Below the pieces are notes generated by a model, which was not told the DNA's origin, searched no databases, and saw nothing but the letters and a program-made list of their open reading frames with translations. The position numbers and the translations under genes are program-made. Positions 36,612-45,040 of a DNA stretch of 64,000 bases are shown here, piece by piece; within the stretch, counting starts at the first letter, position 1; every line of letters starts with the position of its first letter. Source of the DNA: Streptomyces sp. NRRL S-37 (GTDB taxonomy: Bacteria; Actinomycetota; Actinomycetes; Streptomycetales; Streptomycetaceae); the NCBI RefSeq assembly GCF_000721605.1, contig NZ_JOIZ01000009.1, forward strand, positions 119,962-183,961, read 5' to 3'.

Positions 36612-37544
36612 TCAGGAACGGAGCCGGCCCCTGCCGGTGGTCACCTCGCGTGCGATGCGACGCCACCGGTCCTCCCCTCCGGGCAGGGGCCAGGCCCAGG
36701 TCGGCTGTTTCGCGGTGTCCAGGCCGTGGAGGAGACGGGCGAGCTGTGGGCCGGCGATGGCGGCGCCGTCCGGGACGGTGGGACCGTGGAGGGCGCGGAG
36801 TCCGGCGAAGCGGGCCAGTTCGTCCTCGTAGAAGCCCACGGCGTCCTCGACACGTGCGGGCAGTTCGTCGCGCGGCACCGTGCGGTGCAGTTGCAGCAGC
36901 GGAGGATCGACGGACTCGGCGATCGCCGCGGCGAGCCGTGCGTGACCGTCCAGGATCAGATGACAGTCCAGACCACTGACCCACCACAGCAGAACGGGCG
37001 GGAGCGTCCCCTCACGGACCTGCTTGCGGTACGCCTTGACCCGGCTGTCGCCCGGACCGGGCAGGGGACGCAGCGGCAGGATCTCGAACGATGTGGAGTG
37101 GAGAAACCAGTCGATGTATCCGTCCGGATGACCCTCGACGAGCATCGAGCTCCAGTACTCGGCATGCGAAGTGGCAGCGTGGCGCCAGTGCGGGAGCGGG
37201 CTCTCGCACGAGAGCAGCCACCGGCCCTCGTGCAACGGGCTGCCCGGCGAGCCGATGAGGTACCGCGCGAAGCGGTGAGCCCACCGTTGCGGACTGCCCG
37301 ACAGGGCACGCCCCACGTCGGCGCGCAGCGGCGGAACGAAGGAGCGGTATTCATCGGTACGCCGGAAGTCCACGCCCTGCAGGGGCTCTTCGACGACGGC
37401 GAGCAGCACAGGCCGCGACAGCTGGGAGATCAGCAGCCGGGGCCCCGCGCTGAAAACGCACAGCTCCGGCCGGTGGCGGTCCCGTACGTCCAAGGACAGG
37501 CCCACCCATGTGCCGTCGTCCCGCGTGACATCGCTGCGCTGCAT
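36612..37544 (-). CDS. Conserved hypothetical with ParB/Srx-like motif
   Basis: A 310-residue protein. Near residue 205 CHLILDGHARLAAAIAESVD resembles the GHxR nucleotide-binding motif of the ParB/sulfiredoxin fold. The rest (FSAGPRLLISQLSRPVLLAV, then WFLHSTSFEILPLRPLPGPG) is unfamiliar. ATG 37544 has no strong ribosome site. The neighbouring bases to 37800 may contain a decayed gene tail on the + strand (...GADGTVKIHVTL near 37738). No function is proposed. Confidence 0.65.
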   Translation of the reverse strand: MQRSDVTRDDGTWVGLSLDVRDRHRPELCVFSAGPRLLISQLSRPVLLAVVEEPLQGVDFRRTDEYRSFVPPLRADVGRALSGSPQRWAHRFARYLIGSPGSPLHEGRWLLSCESPLPHWRHAATSHAEYWSSMLVEGHPDGYIDWFLHSTSFEILPLRPLPGPGDSRVKAYRKQVREGTLPPVLLWWVSGLDCHLILDGHARLAAAIAESVDPPLLQLHRTVPRDELPARVEDAVGFYEDELARFAGLRALHGPTVPDGAAIAGPQLARLLHGLDTAKQPTWAWPLPGGEDRWRRIAREVTTGRGRLRS

Positions 37545-37803
37545 GTCAAGAGCGTAGACGGCGCCTACGGGGCCGGCGGACAACTCGTCGAGGACGGTGC
37601 GGTGATGCTCCAGGACGACGGTGCACTCGTTCTCGTCCTCTCACGTACGACCCCACCGATGACCGTGATGCCGGTGCTCACGAGCGTCTGAAGGACGGCG
37701 GGGCGGACGGGACGGTCAAGATCCACGTGACCTTGTGAAGCGCGGGGCCCGGACACGCCGGACCCCGCGCAAGAGGGCGCTCACGATCCCTCGTGCATCG
37801 TGT

Positions 37804-40587
37804 TTACGGTTTGTCGAGCACCGTCCCCGTCAGCACCGGCGCATCGGGCAGCGGCTCGGCGTTGCCGTCGGTCAGCGCGAGGCGCATCGACTCGGCCGGC
37901 TCGACGGCCTGGTCCCGCACGATCGGCACGACGAAGTCCACGCTGGTGCTCCCGGGCGGGATGTTCAGCCACACCCACAGGCTCGCGTCGGACAGCGGCC
38001 GCTCGGGATCGGGCACGTCACCGGACCAGTCCAGGAGCCACTGCGGGTCCACGTCCTTGGTGGACAGCTCGGCGCCCTCGGTGGCCGGAAGCACCCGCAC
38101 CGGCTGCCAGATGTCCACCGCTACGGGCGCATCCACGGACAACCGCCAGGTCAGTGTCTCTCCCTCGGTCACCCGGTCCGCGACCGGCGACAGAGTGATC
38201 ACCGGCTCGGGATCGTCGTTCCCGACGGTGAGCCCGCCTCGGTACTTGCCGACGACGGCATGGTGGACGGCCTTGACGGCGATGTCGTGCTCCACGTCGT
38301 AGCCGTAGACCGTGTCGCCCTTCACCTCGACCGGCACGTCGATCGTGTCGCTGCCGGGCCGTACGGTCACGAGGCGGCTCTCGGTCCGGCCGCCGTCCGG
38401 GTCGAGGACGTACACGCGGACCTGCCCGCTGCCGTGCCCGGAGATCTCGACCGGGACCCGGTAGGTGCGGGTGCCCGAGTCGCCCTCCTCGACGATCGTG
38501 CGGCCCACGTCGACACGCGGCAGTGCGGCCGCCTTCACCGCCGGAGTGCCGGGCGCCCAGCCCCAGGCGTCCATCAGCCAGGCCTGCCCGGACTGCGAAC
38601 GGGGTGTCAGTTCAAGGGACTTGACATGCCTGAGATCGAGCCCGGCCCGGGTCGCGGCCGCCAGCGGGACGCGCAGTTCCTGCGCCCAGTAGGAGGCGGT
38701 GCTCGCGGAGCCCGGAAGCCCGTCCACCCGGACCGAGCCCAGCGTCACCCGACGGCCGGAGGAGTCGGTGACGGACACGTCGAATTTCGTGCCGGTCGTG
38801 TTCGGCGGTACGAAGACCCGGAGCGCGAGCTTCTGGGAGCCGTGGAGGGAGAGCGGTTCGGCCGGAGTGACGCGCGCGGCCGTGCCCGGCGCGGACCACT
38901 TCAGGTCCACCGCGCCGCGGCCGGTCTCCTGTTCCGTCTCCCACGACGCGAAGTGCGGTGACGATCCGGGGGTCTCCGGGTCCAGACAGGCCGCGGCGGG
39001 GTCGGGGTCGACCGCCGAACACAGCCGGGCTCCGGTCACCTTCACCCCGCCGTCCGGCAGGAAACCACCGCTGCGACGGCCGCCGACCGCGTGGGTCAGC
39101 ACCCGGGCCGGGTCCGCGGACGGGGCCCGCGTGCCGGAACCGTCGAGCAGCGGACGCACCCGGTCGTCCCCGGCGACGAAGAGCCGGGCCGCGGCGGCGA
39201 TGTACGTGGTGCCCGCCTTGTGCTGCTGGGCGGCGGTCAGCCGGGTCGCGGCTCCCGGCGTGCACACCGGGTCCGGCTGCTCCGGGTCGGTCCGGAAGTC
39301 GTCCTCGGCCGGTGCGACGGCCTCACCCGGGGTCCACTCGCTGTTGAAGTAGTTGTGGTTGGCGCCGACCATGTAGACCGCGCTGTGCAGGGCCGTGCCC
39401 CGGCTGATCCCGCGCGTCCCGTCGACGAAGTTCTCGCCCTGCAGGTCCGACACGTCGCCGTCGCAGCCCGGAAGCAGCGTCACGGACGGCACGTCGGCGA
39501 CCGGGTTCTGGCCGAAGGCCGTCGGTCCGATGAGCACGGTCCCGCGCACCTTCCAGCGCACCGGGCCGCGGTAGCCGTCCTCGGCGGCCGGCGGCGGATA
39601 GAGGCTGTCCATGGCGGCCCGGTTGACGCCCTCGCCGCCGCGTGAGTGGCCGACGAGCAGGACACGGGAGAGGTCCGCCTTCGCCGCCTCGCGTACGACG
39701 GCCGGGGCGGAGGAGCGATGGGCGGTCCAGTCGGCCCAGCGGGCGAGGTGCTGCCGTACCAGGGAGGAACGCGCCTGCGCGCCGGCGTCCTCGGCCTGCC
39801 AGTCCTGGGCGTTGATGCCGTTCGCCGCGATGGACACCGTCACATATCCCTGGGAGGCCAGCAATTGCTGGTCGCGCAGGTAACCCAGGTGGCTCGGGAT
39901 CGGCTTGTAGCCGTCCGCGCAGGGCCAGTCGCCGGTCACGTCGTCCTCGGAGCCCGGCTTGTAACAGGTGCCGTGGCGGCCGTGCAGGAACAGCGCGAGC
40001 GGCCGGCTGCCGGCGGCACCCTTCGGCGCCACCACCTCGGCGGTCATCTCCACCGGGGTGTCGAACCCGGGCAGGCGCACCGGGTCGAGGTCGTACTCCC
40101 CGGTGACCGTGCGGTACGAACCGGGCTTGCCCGGATCGACGCCGTTCGACGGCGCCTGCGCGGGCATCCGCGCCACGCGCGGGCCGGACCTGTGCGTGTC
40201 GTCGGCCGCCGTGTCCAGCCGACGCCCGCCGGCCGTCACTTGAAGGTCCGTCAGATGTCCGGGCGGTGTCCCGCCGAGGGCGAGCCGGAAGGTCTTCCCG
40301 TCCCTCGCCGGCTTCGGCGCCCCGAGCAGCCGGTCCCCGGTACGGAACTCGACCCGGGCGTCCCCCATGGGTACGGCCTTCGGCGTACGCCAGATCAGCT
40401 CACGCGACCCGCCCTCCCCGTCGATCCGCCACCCCGGCGGAAGCGGATGGTCGTCCGTCGTGCTCGACGGACCCGATGTGTACGGCTGTTCGGCCTGTGC
40501 CGGTCCGGGCGAGCCCGCCAGGGCCGCCAGCACCGCCACGGCGGTCACACATATTCGCCGGGCACGGATCAATGGTCCTCTCCTCAT
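37804..40587 (-). CDS. Secreted alpha/beta-hydrolase with Calx-beta-like repeats
   Basis: A 927-residue exported protein. Residues 1-~32 are a signal peptide (basic start, ICVTAVAVLAALAGS, PGPAQA). The central hydrolase has LFLHGRHGTCYKPG and the nucleophile elbow GHSRGGEG near residue 315. The C-terminal third holds two Calx-beta-like blocks (RTIVEEGDSGTRTYRVPVEI; DRVTEGETLTWRLSVD) that may bind calcium or surfaces. The natural substrate is unknown; esterase activity is plausible. ATG 40587 is used; AGGAGAGG just after it would instead favour TTG 40572. Confidence 0.82.
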   Translation of the reverse strand: MRRGPLIRARRICVTAVAVLAALAGSPGPAQAEQPYTSGPSSTTDDHPLPPGWRIDGEGGSRELIWRTPKAVPMGDARVEFRTGDRLLGAPKPARDGKTFRLALGGTPPGHLTDLQVTAGGRRLDTAADDTHRSGPRVARMPAQAPSNGVDPGKPGSYRTVTGEYDLDPVRLPGFDTPVEMTAEVVAPKGAAGSRPLALFLHGRHGTCYKPGSEDDVTGDWPCADGYKPIPSHLGYLRDQQLLASQGYVTVSIAANGINAQDWQAEDAGAQARSSLVRQHLARWADWTAHRSSAPAVVREAAKADLSRVLLVGHSRGGEGVNRAAMDSLYPPPAAEDGYRGPVRWKVRGTVLIGPTAFGQNPVADVPSVTLLPGCDGDVSDLQGENFVDGTRGISRGTALHSAVYMVGANHNYFNSEWTPGEAVAPAEDDFRTDPEQPDPVCTPGAATRLTAAQQHKAGTTYIAAAARLFVAGDDRVRPLLDGSGTRAPSADPARVLTHAVGGRRSGGFLPDGGVKVTGARLCSAVDPDPAAACLDPETPGSSPHFASWETEQETGRGAVDLKWSAPGTAARVTPAEPLSLHGSQKLALRVFVPPNTTGTKFDVSVTDSSGRRVTLGSVRVDGLPGSASTASYWAQELRVPLAAATRAGLDLRHVKSLELTPRSQSGQAWLMDAWGWAPGTPAVKAAALPRVDVGRTIVEEGDSGTRTYRVPVEISGHGSGQVRVYVLDPDGGRTESRLVTVRPGSDTIDVPVEVKGDTVYGYDVEHDIAVKAVHHAVVGKYRGGLTVGNDDPEPVITLSPVADRVTEGETLTWRLSVDAPVAVDIWQPVRVLPATEGAELSTKDVDPQWLLDWSGDVPDPERPLSDASLWVWLNIPPGSTSVDFVVPIVRDQAVEPAESMRLALTDGNAEPLPDAPVLTGTVLDKP

Positions 40588-41088
40588 AACCCCGTGCGCG
40601 GACGTCCCGTCGGTCTCGGGCGCCCCTCGCGTCACCTAGGAGGGGCAGAGGTGTCTGTGGGTTGTCCGTGAGGGGGCGTCGGCGGCGGACGAGCGATGTG
40701 ATCAAGCCAGTGCGGTCGACCGCTCTCCATACGGTGTCGGGCAGGGCGGTACGAACACCCCCGCCGGTCCCTTCGGCAGCGGTCGGCATCCGGACGCCGA
40801 CCGCTTCGGTTCTGCCGGAGGCCCGTGCGGAAGGCCCGGCCCTGGTTCCCGGCGAACGTCACGTCCGGTGCTTCACGCCGTCCCCGCAAGCGGCGCCCGC
40901 CGGGGCGTGTACCGGTCGCACGAGATGGTGCCGCCTCACGCGCTCTCACCGCCCGGGCCCGTATCCCGTGGCGCCGTGGAAGCGCCCGTGCCCGTCCACG
41001 GGCGGAGACCGGCATACGCCCTGGGACGGACACCGTTCAGGCCGTGGGCTGACGCTCCGGGCGGGGCCCGCTGCCTAGCCTCACCGGT
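40588..41088. other. Intergenic region between divergent hydrolase genes
   Basis: About 500 bases between two divergent secreted-hydrolase genes. No convincing gene or operator was recognised. Confidence 0.4.
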
Positions 41089-42255
41089 ATGAGTCATCTG
41101 CCTCGCGGCGCAGCCGCCGCTTTACTCGGCCTGTCCCTCGCCCTCCTCGGCACGGGCGTGGCCCGAGCCGCGTCACCCGCACCCGCAAAGGTGCCGCCGG
41201 CCGCCGAGACCGCCCGCGTGCGCCTCGAACTGCCGCCGCCCACCGGGGCGTACGCGGTGGGCCGGGACACCATGCACCTCGTCGACAGGAGCCGCCCCGA
41301 TCCCTGGGTGCCGGAGGCCGGGGAGCGCGAGCTGATGGTGTCGATGTACTACCCGGCACGGCCCGGCGGCGGCCGGACGGCCCCGTACATGACCGCCGCC
41401 GAGGCCCAGGCCTTCCTCGACGACCGGGAACTGACCGGCGTGGTGTCCGCCGGGACGCTCAGTGGCACCCGCACCCACGCCCGCCTCGCCGCCCCGCCCG
41501 CACGTGGGAAGCACCCGCTCGTCGTGCTGTCGCCCGGATTCACCGTCAACCGTTCCACTCTGACCCTGCTCGCCGAGGAACTGGCCAGTCAGGGGTATGT
41601 CGTCGCCGCCGTCGACCACGCCTACGAGTCGGTCGGCACGGCCTTTCCCGGTGGGCGCCTCCTGAACTGCGTCGCCTGCGAGAAGATCACCCCCGGTGGG
41701 TACGGCGTGGTGCCCAGAGGCCGGGCCGAGGACGTGTCCTTCCTCCTCGACCGGCTGCTCGCCGACCGGCGCCCCGCCTGGCGGCTCGCCCGCATGATCG
41801 ACCCCACGAGGATCGGCATGGCCGGCCACTCCATCGGCGGTGCCTCGGCCGCGACGACCATGGCGGGTGACCGGCGGGTCCGCGCCGGGGCCGACATGGA
41901 CGGTTCCTTCATGGAGCCGGTTCCGGCGGAGGGCCTGGGCGGGCGCCCCTTCATGATGCTGGGCACCGGCGACGACGACCGCTCCTGGACACGCGACTGG
42001 CCGCTCCTCGACGGCTGGAAGCGCTGGATCAACGTCACCGGCGCGGGACACTTCACCTTCACGGACGTGCCCGTCCTCGGTGACCGACTCGGCCTCCTGC
42101 CGCCTGAGGAGCCCTTGTCGGGCAAGCGGTCGCAGGAGATCACTCGCGCGTACGTGACAGCGTTCTTCGACCTGCACCTGAAGGGCGTGGACCGGGAACT
42201 GCTGGACGGGCCGACCGCCGAACACCCGGAGGTGGTCTTCCACACGGAGGGCTGA
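41089..42255 (+). CDS. Secreted PAF-acetylhydrolase-like lipase/esterase
   Basis: A 388-residue exported alpha/beta hydrolase. Residues 1-~27 form a signal peptide (ALLGLSLALLGTGVARA). ELMVSMYYPAR is the family N-terminal strand; VVLSPGFTVNRSTLTLLAEE is the oxyanion loop; GMAGHSIGGASAA holds nucleophile Ser248; GADMDGSF and NVTGAGHFTFTD hold the likely Asp and His. It matches Streptomyces platelet-activating-factor acetylhydrolase-like enzymes that cleave short acyl esters outside the cell. Confidence 0.88.
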   Translation: MSHLPRGAAAALLGLSLALLGTGVARAASPAPAKVPPAAETARVRLELPPPTGAYAVGRDTMHLVDRSRPDPWVPEAGERELMVSMYYPARPGGGRTAPYMTAAEAQAFLDDRELTGVVSAGTLSGTRTHARLAAPPARGKHPLVVLSPGFTVNRSTLTLLAEELASQGYVVAAVDHAYESVGTAFPGGRLLNCVACEKITPGGYGVVPRGRAEDVSFLLDRLLADRRPAWRLARMIDPTRIGMAGHSIGGASAATTMAGDRRVRAGADMDGSFMEPVPAEGLGGRPFMMLGTGDDDRSWTRDWPLLDGWKRWINVTGAGHFTFTDVPVLGDRLGLLPPEEPLSGKRSQEITRAYVTAFFDLHLKGVDRELLDGPTAEHPEVVFHTEG

Positions 42256-42465
42256 CCGGGTGGCGGGCGGGACAGAGGCTCCCGCCGGGGCCAGGCCTGT
42301 CACCTGAACGGTACGGCCGGAACAGCCGGGTTGCCGGCGGAGAGCCGGTCGTCCACGGCCTCCGCCGGCACGACACTCCGGCATGGGCGATCCGGTGGCC
42401 GCGGCAGCGCTCCACGAGCCTTTGGCGTCCCTCGATGTTCAAGGGGCCGTTCGTGTGTCACTGGA

Positions 42466-43635
42466 TCACTCCGGTGCTCCGGCCGGCTTCGATCGCAGTG
42501 CGGAGGGGAATGCGATGAGCAGCGCGACCGCGACGAGGAGTCCGCTTGCCCAGAGCGGCCCGAGGTTCCCGGCCGCGGTGTCGAGAGTGGCCGCGGCGAT
42601 GAGGGGGCCGGCGGCGGCGCCGACGTTGAGCGCCGCGGTCGCATAGGAGCCGGCCATGGTGGGAGCTCCCGCGGCCTCGTAGAGGACCCGCGTGATCAGT
42701 GTGCCGCCCAGTGCGAATGACAGTGCGCCCTGCACGAATATGAGGATGAACAGGGCGACCGGCTCGTCGGCCAGCAGCGCCAGGGCCGGCCAGCCGAGCA
42801 GCAGCAGCGGGCCGCCGACCGCGACGACCAGGCCGGGACGCCGGTCGGACAGCCGGCCGGCGACGGTGACGCCCGCGAAGGAACCGGCGCCGAAGAGCAC
42901 CAGAGCGGCAGAGATCCACCACTCGCCCAGCCCGGCACTGTCGGTCACCACGGGGGCGAGGAAGGTGAAGCTCGCGAACGTCGCCGCGTTCACCAGCGCG
43001 CCGAGCAGCATCACCAGGATCAATCGAGGCCGGGTGAGCTGGGCGAGCTCCGCCCGCAACGCCGGCCTGCCGGTCACCTCGTCCTCATCACGTCCTGCTG
43101 GGATTCCCCTCAGGACGCCGAGGGCCGCGGGCAGGCAGAGAGCGGCGACCGCCCAGAAGGTGGCCCGCCAGCCGAGCAACGTGCCGAGCACCGATCCGCC
43201 GGGGACACCGGCGATCGTGGCCACCGTCGTGCCCGACAGCAGCACGGCCAGCGCACGCCCCTTCCTGTCGGGCGGGACCAGCGCGGCGGCAGCCGTCAGA
43301 GCGACCGCGAGGAACCCCGCGTTCGCGAGCGCGGCGACGACCCGGGTGGCGAACAGGACCGGGAAGCTGGTGGTGAGGGCGCCCACGGCATGAGCTGCCG
43401 CGAAAACGAGGACGAACCAGAGAAGACTGGAGCGCCTGGGCCAGTCGCGGGCCGGCGCGGCCACGAAGGGGGCGCCGGCGATCATGCCGACCGCGAAGGC
43501 CGAGGTGAGCGTTCCGGCTGTCCCGACGGTGACATCGAGGTCCGAGGCGATGTCCGGCAACAGGCCGGCGAGCATGAATTCCGAGGTGCCCATGGCGAAA
43601 ACCGCCAGGGCAAGCAGGTACAGCGGGAGAGGCAT
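42466..43635 (-). CDS. Chloramphenicol-type MFS efflux transporter (Cml/Cmx family)
   Basis: A 389-residue 12-helix MFS exporter very close in sequence pattern to actinobacterial chloramphenicol exporters: MPLPLYLLALAVFAMGTSEF, motif C-like SGTTVATIAGVPGGSVLGT, LVNAATFASFTFLAPVVTD and GAPTMAGSYATAALNVGAAA. It should pump chloramphenicol or a similar phenicol by proton antiport. GGAG lies eight bases before ATG 43635. A short frame (from 43672) overlaps the start out of frame, which may matter for regulation. Confidence 0.9.
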   Translation of the reverse strand: MPLPLYLLALAVFAMGTSEFMLAGLLPDIASDLDVTVGTAGTLTSAFAVGMIAGAPFVAAPARDWPRRSSLLWFVLVFAAAHAVGALTTSFPVLFATRVVAALANAGFLAVALTAAAALVPPDRKGRALAVLLSGTTVATIAGVPGGSVLGTLLGWRATFWAVAALCLPAALGVLRGIPAGRDEDEVTGRPALRAELAQLTRPRLILVMLLGALVNAATFASFTFLAPVVTDSAGLGEWWISAALVLFGAGSFAGVTVAGRLSDRRPGLVVAVGGPLLLLGWPALALLADEPVALFILIFVQGALSFALGGTLITRVLYEAAGAPTMAGSYATAALNVGAAAGPLIAAATLDTAAGNLGPLWASGLLVAVALLIAFPSALRSKPAGAPE

Positions 43636-43949
43636 CGAGTGGCTCCGAGGTGAGGAGAGGCGAGAAGGTCATCTCGTCACCGCGGCCAGCCCCGAGGGCA
43701 CACCCGCCCGGCCGCAGAACGCGGCGCGACGGCAGGGCTACGAGCTCACTGGTTCAGGGGGCTGACGGCGTGACCGCAAGCCCCCACCGTGTCCGACTCA
43801 GGACTCGACATGGCCCGCACGCTACCCGACCGATGCCCGTCGAAGCACCTCGGTTTCACCGGCATGGGCCTGTGACACCAACGTCATGTCCCGTACCAGC
43901 AGTGCTGTGACCAGGAAGGTCCACCGGGGCGTGGCCGGTCGGCCGTCAC

Positions 43950-44115
43950 ACTCGTCGTGCGGGTGTGTGGGTCAAGGTGGCGAAGAAGGCGTCGGGGACC
44001 GCGTCGGTCACGGATGACGAACTGGTCGATGGGACTGCGCTGGGGCTGGATCTCCGGGCAGCACCGGGCCTGAACGACCGGTACTGCCTGCGGAAGTACG
44101 GGTCACGGCGACGGA
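43950..44115 (+). pseudogene. YdeI/OmpD-associated family remnant
   Basis: VWVKVAKKASGTASVTDDEL matches the GVWLKxAKKxSG...SxTxxEAV start of YdeI-like proteins. The next conserved block appears in another frame (RWGWISGQHRA, from the bases after 44030), and the following block returns to the first frame (LNDRYCLRKYGSRR). Two compensating frameshifts and the absence of the rest of the protein mark it as a pseudogene. Confidence 0.55.
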
Positions 44116-44347
44116 CCGAACCGAGCACGGCCGCCCCTTTCCCGCCAGCGCGGAGGACCGGCTTGGTTCCGGACGTCCGTTTGAGTGGCGGAGCAGGGGT
44201 AATCCGCAAGAAGGACGCTGCCCGCCGGGCAGCCGAGAACCACGGGCCGTGCGAGGCCCCCCGTCCGCATCCCGGACTCCGCCGGGCCGGGCGTGCGGCA
44301 GGTCGCCGGAACGGGCCCACACCACCTGAGGGAAGGGACTGGTCGCG

Positions 44348-44713
44348 GTGACCGTAGTGGCGCAGCAGGGCGGTGGGGGAGGATCCAGCGGCCTCTACGA
44401 CGTGCTGGAACTGATCCTCGACCGGGGCCTGGTGATCGACGCCTTCATACGCATCTCACTCGTCGGCATCGAGATAGTGAAGATCGACGTGCGCATCGTG
44501 GTGGCCAGTGTCGACACCTATCTGCGCTTCGCCGAGGCCTGCAACCGTCTTGACCTGGAGGCAGGCCCGCGCAAGCCTGCCGGAGTGACCGAACTGCCGG
44601 GACGTATGAAGGAATCGGGCGCGCGCGGTGCGACGAAGGGTCTCCTGTCCGGAGCCGCCGAGACGATCTCCGACGCCTTCCAGCAGGCCCGCGGGGAGAG
44701 CCGCAGGCAGTGA
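44348..44713 (+). CDS. gvpA: Gas vesicle structural protein GvpA/GvpJ-like
   Basis: A 121-residue protein with the complete gas-vesicle core: GLYDVLELILDRGLVIDAFI, SLVGIEIVKIDVRIVVASVD and YLRFAEACNRLDL, then a charged tail (GAAETISDAFQQARGESRRQ) typical of Streptomyces GvpA. GvpA forms the ribbed shell of gas vesicles. GTG 44348 follows GGAAGG. In Streptomyces this gene normally sits in a cluster with gvpO, F, G, L, S and K; none is present within the window, so this is an orphan copy. Confidence 0.9.
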   Translation: MTVVAQQGGGGGSSGLYDVLELILDRGLVIDAFIRISLVGIEIVKIDVRIVVASVDTYLRFAEACNRLDLEAGPRKPAGVTELPGRMKESGARGATKGLLSGAAETISDAFQQARGESRRQ

Positions 44714-45040
44714 CCGGCCGTGAAGCCGAACCGCCGATGCACTGAGGCAGGATCGCCCTATGTCGCATGCGCGGCGATTCCGGTCGCATGTCGGTCAGTC
44801 CGGTGTGTCCGACGAGGCCGTCACCCGCACTCCGTGGAGCGTCCAGCCGGGGGTCCGCCTGACCGGGAGAAGCGGGGTGGGCGCGGAGCGGAAGCAGGTC
44901 CGGGTGGCAGGCTCGGCCTTCATGGACAGGCAGGGGTTCCGGCAGCTCATTGCGACAGCCCGTCATCAGGCGTCCGACCCGAATGACGGCGAAACGGTCG
45001 CTGGTGAGGCGACCGCGCCGCCGGCCGTCGGCCCGGCTGC
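44714..45040. other. Gap between convergent gvpA and NACHT genes
   Basis: About 330 bases without a recognised gene or terminator. Confidence 0.35.

Noticed and set aside
37620..37738. + strand tail ending GADGTVKIHVTL
   Set aside because: It hints at the C-terminus of a zinc-type dehydrogenase, but the stretch is too short and frame-shifted to support a feature.
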